From contig SCFE01000008.1 in the NCBI GenBank assembly GCA_004352715.1, forward strand, positions 922,844-986,843: a DNA stretch of 64,000 nucleotides, read 5' to 3'. The position numbers were made by a program, and so were the translations under genes. The notes beneath the pieces are model-generated. The model was given only the letters and a program-made list of their open reading frames with translations, did not search any database and had not been told where the DNA came from. The DNA is from Hofstenia miamia (Eukaryota > Xenacoelomorpha > Acoela). Shown here piece after piece: positions 1 through 12,520 of this stretch (position 1 is the stretch's first letter; each line of letters begins with the position of its first letter).

Positions 1-1536
1 AAGCAAATAAATAATATAAAAATTTTAAATATATATGACTTACTTCTCTTTTAATTACTGATTTCTCAAAGTTCAATCATCTGATAAAAACAGCACAATA
101 TTTCTTCTTAAGAATTTGATTTTATTCAAATATTCAGTACAAAGATTATCAAGGCATTTTATGTTCTTTTGTAATCAAATAGACAGTTGTAGAAGGCCAC
201 CATTTTGTTTTTGTTTTGCCGGTAACATTTACTAATACCTTGATATATATATATAATGCCTTCATGCGTACGTCTATGGAGGGCACTTTAATGCATTACT
301 GAAAATCTCTATTAACCCGTACTGCCGTGGCTGAATTTGTTGAAAATATTAACATGTTTTCTTTGAAATTTCAAATATTTAAAAAGATTTATATTCTCTC
401 CATGCCTAATTTTCATGATTTTTAAGATTATGAAACCATGAAAGAAAAAAACAATTTTGACAATTTCTTGATTTGTGCAAAGACATTCCAAACCCATTGA
501 AGCGTGCAGTGTAAAGATTCAGATTTAGAGCGAAAATAAACGACGAGTCTCTTCCCTATAACGTGGAAGTATTAGATTGAGCATAGCTTTAATAGGTTTT
601 GAGCTATGAGCGTTTTTTTATATGATAATTAAAAATTTTCAAAAATCCCTTGCCTGCCTAAGGTTAATAAAATATACATAGACTGTATTCTTCAAGACTA
701 AATATTACGAGTAGTAGTGTGAAAACTGCGGTAACATTTTTCTCGCTTATCGTTCCAATATCATATCAGTCACATTCCCATTGAAAAAAATTAGTTCCAG
801 GCTCCAGTCCCATAAACTGGTATCAGAAACTTCCATTGCACTGAATGATCAATCATAAACCTAATTCAAATATATACTATAATTAGTGTGAATTAATACA
901 GTAAAATTTAGCAAAAGGATTTGTACATTATTTGATTTAAGTAGTTTGAAAATTGTTTATATAGGTAATTTGTACGCTGGATTTGCAATTACAGAATTTG
1001 AATTAAGTAAAATTCCAATTATCCACTATTGAACAAAAGCATATATAAAGAATATAAGTTGCTAAAATTTGCACCTACTTACTTACATTTATAGGATTGC
1101 TCAGAAAATATATGAGTTCCAGTAATGCTTAGTACTAATTCAAAATCTAGGCAGTTTTTGATTTATAGAAAAACATTTGCAGGAATATGGGCCAATCACA
1201 TATTATGAGTGTTTGTGCTCTCTTATGCAATGCCTTAGTGACTCATAATTCCTTAAAACATTCGTATGCAAATAGCATCATGTACCATTATATATTGATA
1301 AATTAACATCCCTTAAATAAAAAGGCTGGCTACGGGCTTGACATATAGTGATATGTAATTGTATTTTTTATCTTTGTGCAAGAATATACAGACAATAGAG
1401 TAAAATAGAAGGTATATATTGAAAAATAAACCATTATAGACATCTCCAATTATTATTAAGCAAATTTAAAATATGGTCATTGCACTAGAAGTTAAACAAA
1501 TGTCTACTTGATAAAACTATTTTTTAGTAAATCTGT
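1..1536. other. Intergenic, no gene seen
   Basis: AT-rich sequence with stops in all frames at short intervals. It holds a short TA run near 246-256. I see no conserved coding segment, RNA gene or repeat shared with the rest of the window. Confidence 0.6.
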
Positions 1537-2451
1537 TCAAAACAGAACTTCTGGCTTTATTTGTGTTAAAATATTTTCTACGTTTTTCAGTTTTCGAATT
1601 TGAGTGTATTTATATACATTATTATTCACAGATAACTTCTTATTGGACATTTCCAAAGCAGCTTTAAACTTCAGTCTTGCCATAACATTCGAACTTTCGT
1701 GGACATTAACTGCTTTAAGAATCTCTAAGTCAAAACACCAAGATGGGAGTAAAAACGTGTGCTTAATGTTGTTGCAACTGTCTAAGACATGACATTCAGC
1801 CATACAATCCAGAAATAATGATACTGCACTAATTGCTTTAATAGTATTACCATTGTTATCTGTAGCTCTTAAGTAATTATCGCCATAATCTTCAACTAGT
1901 TGAAAAGTTGCTGGAACTGAGAATGACCTGAAGTTCTTTGACAATGACTGGCTATGTGGGTTTCTAATCGCTAGAAATTTATGAGGACTGTCTCTATCGT
2001 ACACAAATACATCGCTGAGCTGATTTTGGAGAATAAACTTATTGTGAATTGTATCATTTAATTTAAACATCTGTCCACGATAATATAGTACATTGTTTTG
2101 GATCACTTCTTCATTCACTTGAAGAAGACAAAGTGGCTCCGTTATTTGCTGAGATGTTATGGAAGATAGGTTTAGTTCTGAGTTTTTGAATTGCTCAGTA
2201 AGAAGTAGTATCTTGCATCGATTGAAATCCAAGGGGACTGCATAGATCGTCTGTTCATCATCAATTCCAATTAGCTTCTTTACTTTGTGCAACTTTGTGA
2301 CTAATAGAACGTCTTCCTTTTCGATCGGAAAATCGGTGTATTGGGAAGGAAGATAACACTTAGCTACAAACGGAATATCGGGTGCTAGGGTACGGAGACT
2401 CAATGCTTTGATATCCCACTGATAAGCAAACATCATTGAGACAGTTTGCAA
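1537..2451 (-). CDS. Intact 304-codon ORF of unknown function; possible CABIT-like fold
   Basis: This is the longest uninterrupted reading frame in the window outside mobile elements, so it is probably real coding sequence. The product has no signal peptide, membrane helix or zinc finger. It looks like a soluble mixed beta protein, with alternating hydrophobic strands such as YAVPLDF and SVPATFQLVED, and a basic C-terminus (KYTQIRKLKNVENI). The pattern of a strand, a VP/IP-x-x-F motif and another strand recalls the CABIT domain of Themis/GAREM proteins, but this is a weak impression from pattern, not a match I can prove. The start is the first ATG; the bases just upstream end in TTTAG, so this could also be a last exon behind a 3' splice site. 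It ends with TGA. No neighbouring exon was recognised. It might be a retrogene or a domesticated element ORF. Confidence 0.5.
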   Translation of the reverse strand: MQTVSMMFAYQWDIKALSLRTLAPDIPFVAKCYLPSQYTDFPIEKEDVLLVTKLHKVKKLIGIDDEQTIYAVPLDFNRCKILLLTEQFKNSELNLSSITSQQITEPLCLLQVNEEVIQNNVLYYRGQMFKLNDTIHNKFILQNQLSDVFVYDRDSPHKFLAIRNPHSQSLSKNFRSFSVPATFQLVEDYGDNYLRATDNNGNTIKAISAVSLFLDCMAECHVLDSCNNIKHTFLLPSWCFDLEILKAVNVHESSNVMARLKFKAALEMSNKKLSVNNNVYKYTQIRKLKNVENILTQIKPEVLF

Positions 2452-2580
2452 TGCTAAATTATCTAAACATTAATCTGGCGTAGGATCTGATGCCAAATCT
2501 GTCATTATATGACAATACAATCGCATTAATAAACGCATTTTATGTATTTTAAAACAGCAATTTCCATTAGTAAACAATAT

Positions 2581-2608
2581 CTATCTATATCTACCTATCT
2601 AGCTATCG

Positions 2609-2645
<37 letters not shown>

Positions 2646-2646
2646 C
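2581..2646. repeat. (CTAT)n microsatellite
   Basis: An imperfect then perfect tetranucleotide run of CTAT units, about 65 bp long. Confidence 0.95.
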
Positions 2647-3074
2647 ATCTATACTCCTCTGGTCAAAAAGTAAGTTTCTATTTCCACGTAGCTGTTAGAA
2701 AATTGCGTTGGCTAGGCGTTTATAGTTTTGGGGTTTGTATTTCTAATAACGTTTTATTTTTGCAGTCACGGATTAGTGGAATTTCTCCCAAAAAGATAAT
2801 TTTTACCTAGCAATTTAATTTTCCGGTACTGTCGAATTCTGGAAATACTATTCTAGCGACAGCTCTTATTTCTGACAATTTACCAAAAATAAGATTAAAC
2901 TCTCTATGTTAATTTAACTCTTATTAACACAACGTACTTTACTTAATCCACTAAAACTCTTAAGCAGAAACGTTCATTCTGTAACAAGTTAAAGAACTTT
3001 ATCAAATTAGAATTCAACCAGGATGAAAACAACANCTTGCCATCGCCAAATTTGCATCCTAATGAGGAAACTGG

Positions 3075-3318
3075 GGGCGGTGTTTCCGTTTGAACTGGTT
3101 CGACCAGCGGTGAACTGAGGCTGCTTAATCATTCCGAATTTAATTGAGTTTCTAAACTTAAAAGGAAAAATGCCCGATAGCCTACTAAGATAAATAACTA
3201 TCCGAAACCTAATTAAACGCTCTAGCTCACTAAAAGGAGTTTACAATTCTGGTAAAATAAAATAATTTACATTTTCAACAATAAAATTTATAAGCACACA
3301 CAACAGTACATAATGACA
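3075..3318 (-). repeat. LTR-like repeat, copy 1
   Basis: About 240 bp that match 5944-6184 in the same orientation at roughly 70% identity, and are nearly identical over the last 85 bases. Read on the minus strand the repeat begins TGTCATTATGTACTG, a typical LTR start, with a TATA-like ATAAATTTT nearby. It would be the 3' LTR of an element whose envelope-like frame lies at 3527-4623. A single N at 3035 breaks its far end, so the full length is unknown. Confidence 0.5.
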
Positions 3319-3526
3319 CCAAATTTTCTGACATTCCCCATCACCAGGACACAGCTACCAGCAAAGTCCGATACAAGATTGAAGAAAATTTGAGTCTATG
3401 ACATCTCAAACATGCATATACAGTCTATAGTTCTTTTGTGAAATTTTAATGCAGAAAAGTCTATGAGTTTTTGAACACGACATCTACCAGGTATCCATGC
3501 ACGACCATGCAGAAAAAGTCTAAAGT

Positions 3527-4623
3527 TTATGTAGTTGTTACTTGCGGAACCATCGGGTAATGGTTGTTAGGCGGTACAGACATGACAGGCCTAGCAAAAT
3601 GAGGTGACGTATCTTCATCACGGTTCCAGCGAGAGAGCACACTTTCTTTAAGCACGCAGAGTTTAGAGCTTTTCTTCTTCTCGTGTTTTTCTTCCCAAGT
3701 ACCGTGATTTTCTTCATCCGTGATTACGACCAGGCGGGACGATCCTTTGAGACCATGTAGGTGTCGTAATGGGTTCTGGAGTATCGCAAACAGCTTCTTT
3801 CGTACTAGACATCCCAGTGTAAGAGCAGATAAGATTCCAAAGCTAACGGTCACTAGCGGTATGAATAACAAGAATTTCCAAGGGGTACAATCATCTCATT
3901 CTTCTGGTGACAGAATTTTCGCATTGGCCAGTGATGCTCGAATTGGCTTGGCGATTTCCTTCCAGTCTTCTGCTGATTCCAAGTGAAGGCGGGGATTTGA
4001 TTTGACATGTAGTTGAACTTTTTCTATGAGACTCTAGTGAGCTTGAAACGTACTGAGGTAGGGTTAATCCGGGGAAAGCATCATGGATTCCTTGTAATGG
4101 TTTGGGAATTTGTACATCAACACGTTGATATCCAAACTTCTGACAGGTATTTCTGTTTTCATGACTAATGAAGCAAACTCCTACAAATTTGTTAGGGTGA
4201 AGAGTGATGATGCAAGTCCAACAGGCTGGGATGCAGTTGGTCAGGAACTTGTTCTCCGAGAACCAATGATCTTCTTGGACCAACATGCTATCCATGAGCT
4301 AGTTGTGATGTAATAGTGATGTAATACAGATTTCAGCAACCAGTAGAGAGAATAAGGATGCCACAATAATCAGTGTACCAATATGTTGCATTAAATTTGG
4401 ATCTTTTGTTTCTTCATTAATATTCCATCATTAACCACCAAATATATTCTTCACAATTTGACCAAATCATTAACGAAAGTACCACAGACAGGACGTCATT
4501 AATTTCATCCAGCTGAAAAGAACGTGAATTTTGTAGACCAAATGAACCACACACGTTGAATTGAATGGAAGCTGACACACATTTCCATTGATTAAAAACA
4601 ATCATTTGAGCTATTGAATACAA
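3527..4623 (-). pseudogene. Broken envelope-like membrane protein frame
   Basis: Three blocks read in the same direction: 4623-4417, about 4400-3891, and 3871-3527. They are separated by frameshifts and stop codons. The middle block opens with a hydrophobic, signal-like stretch near 4340-4385, followed by a cysteine-containing region (CIPACWTC, CFISHENRNTC) that looks extracellular. The last block begins with a clear membrane helix near 3800-3871, then RKK and a polar tail of about 85 residues. This layout of signal, cysteine ectodomain, single helix and tail suits an envelope-type glycoprotein, and its position just before an LTR-like repeat supports that. No fusion peptide, furin site or named family was recognised. 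A decayed host receptor is the alternative. It cannot be functional as it stands. Confidence 0.4.
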
Positions 4624-4671
4624 TCCAGTGTTGTATACCTCGCCAACCGCTGCTGATCCACCGCATATAAG

Positions 4672-5671
4672 NNNNNNNNNNNNNNNNNNNNNNNNNNNNN
4701 NNNNNNNNNNNNNNNNNNNNNNNNNNNNNNNNNNNNNNNNNNNNNNNNNNNNNNNNNNNNNNNNNNNNNNNNNNNNNNNNNNNNNNNNNNNNNNNNNNNN
4801 NNNNNNNNNNNNNNNNNNNNNNNNNNNNNNNNNNNNNNNNNNNNNNNNNNNNNNNNNNNNNNNNNNNNNNNNNNNNNNNNNNNNNNNNNNNNNNNNNNNN
4901 NNNNNNNNNNNNNNNNNNNNNNNNNNNNNNNNNNNNNNNNNNNNNNNNNNNNNNNNNNNNNNNNNNNNNNNNNNNNNNNNNNNNNNNNNNNNNNNNNNNN
5001 NNNNNNNNNNNNNNNNNNNNNNNNNNNNNNNNNNNNNNNNNNNNNNNNNNNNNNNNNNNNNNNNNNNNNNNNNNNNNNNNNNNNNNNNNNNNNNNNNNNN
5101 NNNNNNNNNNNNNNNNNNNNNNNNNNNNNNNNNNNNNNNNNNNNNNNNNNNNNNNNNNNNNNNNNNNNNNNNNNNNNNNNNNNNNNNNNNNNNNNNNNNN
5201 NNNNNNNNNNNNNNNNNNNNNNNNNNNNNNNNNNNNNNNNNNNNNNNNNNNNNNNNNNNNNNNNNNNNNNNNNNNNNNNNNNNNNNNNNNNNNNNNNNNN
5301 NNNNNNNNNNNNNNNNNNNNNNNNNNNNNNNNNNNNNNNNNNNNNNNNNNNNNNNNNNNNNNNNNNNNNNNNNNNNNNNNNNNNNNNNNNNNNNNNNNNN
5401 NNNNNNNNNNNNNNNNNNNNNNNNNNNNNNNNNNNNNNNNNNNNNNNNNNNNNNNNNNNNNNNNNNNNNNNNNNNNNNNNNNNNNNNNNNNNNNNNNNNN
5501 NNNNNNNNNNNNNNNNNNNNNNNNNNNNNNNNNNNNNNNNNNNNNNNNNNNNNNNNNNNNNNNNNNNNNNNNNNNNNNNNNNNNNNNNNNNNNNNNNNNN
5601 NNNNNNNNNNNNNNNNNNNNNNNNNNNNNNNNNNNNNNNNNNNNNNNNNNNNNNNNNNNNNNNNNNNNNNN
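4672..5671. other. Assembly gap, 1,000 N
   Basis: A run of exactly 1,000 N, so the real size is probably unknown. If the flanking repeats are LTRs, the missing part would hold the body of that element. Confidence 0.99.
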
Positions 5672-5757
5672 TTAATGCCGGACTGGCAGCGTTTCGTCCT
5701 TACTCTGCTTCTTTTTAATGCCGGACTGGCAGCGTTTCGTCCTTACTCTGCGTCTGT
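5672..5757. repeat. 43-bp tandem duplication
   Basis: Two copies, period 43, of a unit starting TTAATGCCGGACTGGCAGCG, directly against the gap. Base composition is richer in GC than its surroundings. It probably belongs to the LTR-like repeat that follows. Confidence 0.85.
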
Positions 5758-5943
5758 TTACTCGTGTTGGTGTCCTCCTATTTATGTGGTACGTCCCGCC
5801 TCCTCGTGGTGATTGGCTGAGCTTGACGTCATCTTTTGTCACTGCCCTTTTTCTTAGGCCACCGATCACGATTTAAGGGAGGTCTTCCATAAATTACGTT
5901 ATCTGACTCGATGTTGCTAAATTTAGTTACTACACGTCAAGCA

Positions 5944-6184
5944 GGGCGGTATCTTCGTTTGAACTAGTTTAACCGGCAGCGAACTAGTGCAGATTACTGA
6001 TATCAAACCGGATTAAGTTTCAAATTTTAAGATAAAAGTGTCCAATAGCCTGCTAAGATTACGCAATAAACGAAACCTAATCATACTTCTAAATAACTGA
6101 AATTACTTTACAATTCTGGTAAAATAAAATAATTTACATTTTCAATAATAAAATTATAAGCACACACAACAGTACATAATGACA
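5944..6184 (-). repeat. LTR-like repeat, copy 2
   Basis: Direct counterpart of 3075-3318. Both end (plus strand) in ACAGTACATAATGACA and then diverge, which fixes one boundary of the repeat. As the upstream copy on the minus strand it would be the 5' LTR; 5672-5943 probably belongs to it too. Confidence 0.5.
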
Positions 6185-6246
6185 TAGCAAACAATAAATG
6201 ACCCAATAAAGTTTATATTAATATCAAATACAAAAGCAGCTATAAG

Positions 6247-7207
6247 CTATTCAACATATTCACCATTGAGTTCCACGCATTTCTCCCAGTGTCGCACCAG
6301 GGAGTCAAAACAATGCGATATTTCCTGACTAGAAATTTGCCGAAGTGAAGCATTAAATGCATTGATTTCTTCAATGGACAAAAACTACTGACCGCGTAAC
6401 GACTCCTTGATTTTGGGGAAGAGAAAGAAATCGCAAGGATCAAGGTCAGGAGAATACGGGTGATGAGCAAGATGTGCATAACCTTCGTTGATGATTGTTT
6501 TTGCATGACTTTCTTTGGTCCGACTCTGCTTACTGTCGCTTCAGAAGAGGATCCCAACTGTAGACCCACGTTTCGTCACCAGTAACAATCTGACACAAAA
6601 AGCATTGATATGCCCCCCGGTAGCGCTGCTTCTGTTCGTCGTACTACAAGTGTGGTACCCACTTTGCACATTTCTTTGTTTAGTGCAATATCTGAGTCAG
6701 AATCGTATACATCGAACCATGAGAAACACCAACTTGTTCTGCCAGCTCATCAATTGTGCATCAATTGTCTTCCTTCAAGAGTTGTTGTGTTCTGGTCACG
6801 TTGGCATCTGTTGTTGCTTCGATTGGTCGCCCATCCCGCTGTTCATCATGCAAATCAACTCTTCTTCCTACAAATTCTCTGACCCATTTTCTTACTGTTT
6901 AGATAGATGGCGTATGCTCTCCCATAACGTTGCATAGCTGTTGATGAATATTTGTCGTATCACAATGTGAGTCATAAAGAAATTTGACAATGACGTCAGT
7001 GTCATATTTTGAATAATTGCTTTTAAATGCATTCATCGTGAAAAGAAAAATTATTCAATTATAAATTTTTCCATGCATGTAATTAAATATATTTCTCTCA
7101 ACCAATCAAAAATCACATTAACTTTCAAAATATAAAATAACTACAAGCATGCATTTAAGCAAGCAGACACGCATGAATACCGAAACTTACTTATTGACTT
7201 GACCACG
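6247..7207 (-). mobile_element. Mariner-family transposon, internally deleted
   Basis: The transposase frame starts at the ATG at 7036 and reads an N-terminal helix-turn-helix region of the mariner type (TVRKWVREFVGRRVDL, then DGRPIEATTDANV). It continues through the VTGDETWVYSWDP motif, which carries the first catalytic Asp, and ends with HHPYSPDLDPCDFFLFP, which carries the third, followed by a normal C-terminus ending near 6247. The stretch with the second catalytic Asp is deleted: only about 30 codons separate the two motifs where about 95 are usual. There are also stops and frameshifts. A terminal inverted repeat with TAAGTAAGTTTCGGTATTC (minus strand) lies at about 7165-7207 beside a TA-rich site; the other terminal repeat was not found. 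It is a dead copy. Confidence 0.85.
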
Positions 7208-7245
<38 letters not shown>

Positions 7246-10200
7246 ATTTCTAAGATTATATTTACAATATGTATCTATATATTAAATGAATAAATATATA
7301 GCAAAAAATATTTAAGAGCCTGCTTATGACTAATGTTCAAAGTGACATAAGAACAACTTAGCAAATAATAATTAAGTAAAATTTTGAAAATTAAAGCAAT
7401 ATAAACATTTACAACATTTGAAAATAAAAAATGTGTCTCTTGAGCTCTATTTCAGCTGAGGAGTGCTAAAGAAGAAGACCCCTTGAGAAAAAATGTTGCC
7501 CCTACCTATTTTTACCTATTCTAAAAATATATTAGGAAATATTATAATACAGTAGCCACCATTATGCATTTTTCTTAGATTTTAAGTATTATCACTGAAC
7601 TTACTTAGTTTGGCCTTTCATCTGCCAACTGTTTATAAATAGGGTTGAATGGATCAAATTCTTGTAATTAAATAATTCAATATCTATTGACGGTTTTCTG
7701 TCATCTATTTCAATTTAGTAGTAAATTTCTTTGAGCACAATTCACAGCAGCAGAAGACTACTGAGGCTGCATCAGCCAATTAATTGCGAAATTTTCAAGG
7801 TTGTAACTAGAAGCAAGTTTATCAAACATTTAAATTTTTGTGTAATGATCAATTTTATTTTTCTCTTCACCAGAACTACAAAGTGAAACACTAACAGAAT
7901 GGCGCTCTATTCCCTTCATATACAGGAACATATCTCTGATGAGTTGCTTAGGAAATGGGAAAAGAGCTCATAATGTATTGTACCGAAAAATTACAAAATA
8001 GAAGTTAACAAATGAAACAATAAACATTGAAAATTACATAAAAATAATGATGCACTAAAAGAATACAAATGGGAGGTAAAACCTGAAATACTTGATGACT
8101 TACCCTGAGAGGGGACCCAAATTGTAGACAAGGACTTAACATTGTAATTGTGATAGCAACTAAAAAGGAGGCAAAAAAGTTTACAAGAGTTTGCACCTGT
8201 AATTAAAGCTAAGTTCTCACTGAAAATGGTGTCAGCTATACTAGCTTGTATAATAACTATCAAAAGTGATAGAGATTCCTTCCAAAAAATTTACTTAAAC
8301 CGAGGTATCGAATAAGAAAACATACTTTCATCATTTGTGACAATACCAATGGAAAAATCCGAATACCAAATATCTTAAAATTTGATCAAATAAAAATACA
8401 TTTCATCTTAAAAACAAAATAGCGAAAACTATTCAGAATTTTACAATGAGGGCAACAGAATCATGTACAATATGTCGCACTATAATTTTCATCATTAAAT
8501 TTTGAATTTTCACACATTAATTTTGTATATACTTTTAGGATGAAACTTAGGTTTATCAGTTTGTATTGTATTATTTAAGAAATTTTAGCAAGCCCATTCA
8601 TTCAGTAAATCAAAAAATTGAATCATTTATTTGGGAATGTTCATGTAAATTGCGGAAATGTCCGTTTCGGACAAGACTTAGTTTTTCCTAGACTAGGGCT
8701 TGGAATTAAATTTTGGGCGTAAAAGTCCAGGATTATATTTTGCAAATGTTTGATAAGCTTCTAAAGTACTTTGTAAAATTTGACTAAATGTTTGGAAGTA
8801 CTTTCAAAGTTTGAGTTTGCTGTAAATTTTATTGCAACTTTTAAAAAAATCACGATTTCCTTAAATTTGTTTTAGTTCTTGTACCTAAAAGAAAGAAAAT
8901 ATATTTTCCATCTGTTCAGATGATTTGCTCTTCTGCACTAATTTTCCAAGTTGAGAAAACATCATATCACTTCACAGTCTGAAGGAAAACAATCCAGGTA
9001 AATGTAATCTTTGCATTAAGAAACATTTACAATCACATGGAGCACTGTCAAAATATTTTCTTTTCGTAATATATCCCATCATAAACCGTAATTGGGTAGG
9101 TTTTGCTCTGTGCTTTTTTTTAACAAATCAAAAAAGAAATTTAAATCACTTGCTTACTTTGTAAGAAATGGTTCATAATGTTTTCCAGGGGGAGGGGACT
9201 TTTCAGCAAAAGCAATGGAAATTTCAAGCCTTTTTACTGTCCAGTAGCCAGCTTTGGCACTTCGTTTAAGTTCATGATTATATATATATATAAATATACA
9301 GTCCGAACAGAGTCCTTGTTATTTAGTATGGAATCAAACCAATTTTGTAACATCTAAATAGATGTTGTTATTTTAAAGTTTAAGAGCTTACACCACGTTG
9401 ATTAACTTTAATAAAGCCTATTTATGTGTAGAGACTTAGTGTATGAATAGGACATAATTCTACAAACCACCACAAAGCAGCTGGCCCTGACATTAATTGA
9501 ATATTTCTTCTAGTTAGTTTTTCAAATTAGTTTATCAAATATCATTAGCAATAAATATATCATTGCGCAAGCATCTGCATCACCAGCAACTATTTGCATG
9601 AGAAATTGGAATCTGCTCCATTAATGTGTGCATCAACATTTATTGAATTTTTTCATTCAAAATGTGGGACATGCACTGTTATTCAAAATTTCCTTAAATT
9701 TTTTTCATCATTTTGACTGGAATCATGCAGTTTAAACTGTAATTTTCAACTAATTTCAATTGCTAAGTGATATCTTTTTTCAGTTTGTATTTAATTTCAT
9801 TAAAAAACTTTGAAATAAATTGTTTTTAAGTTACTTGCTGTCAAATCGACTACTTCAAGAAATAGCTTCCTCAAAATAGATTTTTAGATTTCATAACTAT
9901 CCAAAAAACTGGAATAATTTGATAATTCACTTTTGTGTTAAAATATATAATTACGTAGATAAGTAAAATTTGTTACAATGGAAACGGATTATTGTATACA
10001 TATATAAATTTCAAAGTCTACTTTGCCTTGATTAACTTTAATCGTCATAAATAATATTTCAAATTACAACTACAAAATTCTATACAATTTAACTTTCAGT
10101 AGAAAAAATTTTTTTATGCAGAAAGGATATATATAAATTATACGCATGCAATCATTCAACAGCTATAAGTTGTTCATTATCGGCAAAGAATATTACAAGA

Positions 10201-11658
10201 GGACGTGTGTGATTAAAATAGCCATAATGTTTTCAATTAATACATGTATATTTATTTCTTCCAATGAGCAACATATAATACTAGTAATATAAATAAATAT
10301 ATATATATATATATATAAGTTTTGTTTTGTCAGCAATATAATACAAATAAAACTTTAATCGACAACATATAAATTACAACAATGTTTATGAAATTATTTT
10401 CAAATTTGAGAGCGCTTATTCAAAAATTGATGTTGTAATTGAACTATTTCTACATATAACGATAACATGGTAGAAACCTGCTAAGACGCACTAGTTATTT
10501 ACAGAGTTCTCAATCCATTGGTTTTTTAACATGCAAACAAAATATTGGCTTTCGCTGATTTTCCGTTTCTTGAATGATGGGGAATCTAATCAGTCGGATG
10601 CCTTGAGATAATTATGTATACTTCTTTGTCAATTCGTATCAATTCATGACTGTGTTGAAGCAATTAAATGCATAATATTCGTCCGACTAGATTTTCAGTT
10701 ATTCGGTCGTAATGATTGATGACTGCAGGGCTTCATTAATGGTGAAGGAAGTAATGCAGCTTCTCCGTCTCATCCGAATGATTCCTTCTTCATCCAATAA
10801 ATATTTATAAAATGGAAGCAGAAGCTTAATAATGAAAAACAGGTGCAATTAAAGACAGTCGACAACGAGGTAATTGGACGGATGAAAAGTTTTGCACTAA
10901 TTGAGGAAAACGCATCTTACATGTAGACAGTGATTGGTTGGCATCTGTATTCAAGAATTATAAAACAAAACAATGTAGCAAGGTAATTCAATGGATGAAA
11001 ATATAAATCCATAACATGCGCTAACTATGAGAAAACTGCATGTCTTAATGACTTGCGGTTAGAATTTTTAGCAAAAAATATAAAACTTTAAATGTCATAC
11101 ATAGTTACTGCAATTTTGGCATAAGCTGTAGCTTTTTACACAATCTCTGTGATGAAGAATTAAGGCTATTCGAAAGAATCATGCATATCAGTGATGTTCA
11201 AAGAGAAACAAAGTGATGCTACAATGATAACCATAAAATTTTAAAAGAAAATAAAAAAGAAATGTCAACTTATATAACTATTTTTATTAATTGTTTTGCG
11301 TCATTTGTAATTATCATTATGATCTTTAGTGTAGCAACAATCTTTTAAATATATATCTCGTTAATTTTGTCTTTGTATTCTTTCTTTGCTTGTCTAACCA
11401 AAAACAGGACATGATCTCAGCTTGTGTTTCTTACCGCAATATTTCGTTCGCCTAGTCGCCCATGCATATAAGAATACCAATTTTAACATAGCAGGATTTT
11501 TTTACTTTGATCGCTTCAACAAATATTTTAAAATTGCGAAACCATTTTCGTCTGTTGCTGGAACACTCCACGGAAAGGTAATTGGGTTCTAATGCTTCAA
11601 AAGACATCCCACCTTTGTCATTAAGTGAGATAAACTAACGGTTTTGTGAAATTTATTA

Positions 11659-11691
<33 letters not shown>

Positions 11692-12271
11692 CTAATAAAA
11701 CATGTTGACCAAACATTACAATGACTCTCCGGACGCACTACGAAAATAGTTCGATATATCCAATGAAAACAACTTTGAAAACCTGACCAAGGAACATTCC
11801 ACAATTTCTCAGCCTCATCTTGTCCACGCAGCCGGTACCAGTGACAGAGTGCAAAGTCTTATTGTAATAGAAACTAGAAACATCCTACTTTTAAAGATTT
11901 TTTTCGAATTAAATTTTTTTGTATCCCAAACGAAGATACTGGTCTCTATATTTTAACAGATTCACAAAAACAAAGCTATAAACGACCGGATGTTATCACG
12001 CAAACCTTGGCTCTCGGGAACATTGCTCACGACATCCTGATATTATCTTTACTTTGTGTACAGGTACAGGTGTTTCTATTAAGTTCACCTCCACCCCCAT
12101 CCAATTAAAATATTCGTGGGGAATCCCATGGGGCCTTAATAATCGCCAAGAGAAAATTAATGTGTGCATTTTGTTTATTATTTACATTTTTGAATACTTA
12201 TCTTTCACAAAATTTATAAAATTTCATGTATATAAAAGTATGCGTATTGACATATTTATTATGCATGCCTT
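7208..12271. other. Intergenic, about 5 kb without a recognisable gene
   Basis: Very AT-rich DNA with (TA)n runs at about 7208-7243, 10295-10318 and 11660-11692. Short open frames here have no family features. No convincing exon, RNA gene or repeat shared with other parts of the window was seen. Confidence 0.5.
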
Positions 12272-12520
12272 TTATCCTTTTTCGCCAATGTTTATTTCCA
12301 ATATCATTGAATTGATTTTTTTGGGATAACTGTTTGAAAAAATGATTGTTTCAATTTTAGCTTTCAATTTATTTACTTTTTGAGGCCAAATCTTTTTCAA
12401 ACCATATCTTAGTGCATTTTTTTCATCTAATGATAGTATTCTTCTTGATAAATTCATCAAAATATATTCAACAGTAAAACTGTCTAAATAGTTCTTTAAT
12501 GATCTTAGTTTATTAAGCTT
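12272..12520 (-). pseudogene. Possible LINE fragment
   Basis: A minus-strand frame contains LSLDEKNALRYGLKKIWP. This resembles the 'S-x-x-E-x-x-x-L-x-x-GL' segment that precedes the reverse transcriptase core in some retroelements. It is a single short motif with no reverse transcriptase core beside it on the correct side, so the call is tentative. Confidence 0.25.

Noticed and set aside
2654-2680. CTGGTCAAAAAGTAAGTTTC resembles the mariner terminal repeat at 7165-7207
   Set aside because: Only about 20 bases agree loosely and no element is attached; it may be a solitary end but cannot be supported.
4628-5812. Long open frames made largely of X, also at 19407-20426, 27753-28832, 33638-35005, 38559-39062 and 40326-41694
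   Set aside because: They exist only because runs of N contain no stops. The real sequence at their edges is explained by repeats, LTRs or the integrase/ORF2 genes.
6515-6937. Plus-strand 140-codon frame
   Set aside because: It is the antisense of the mariner transposase.
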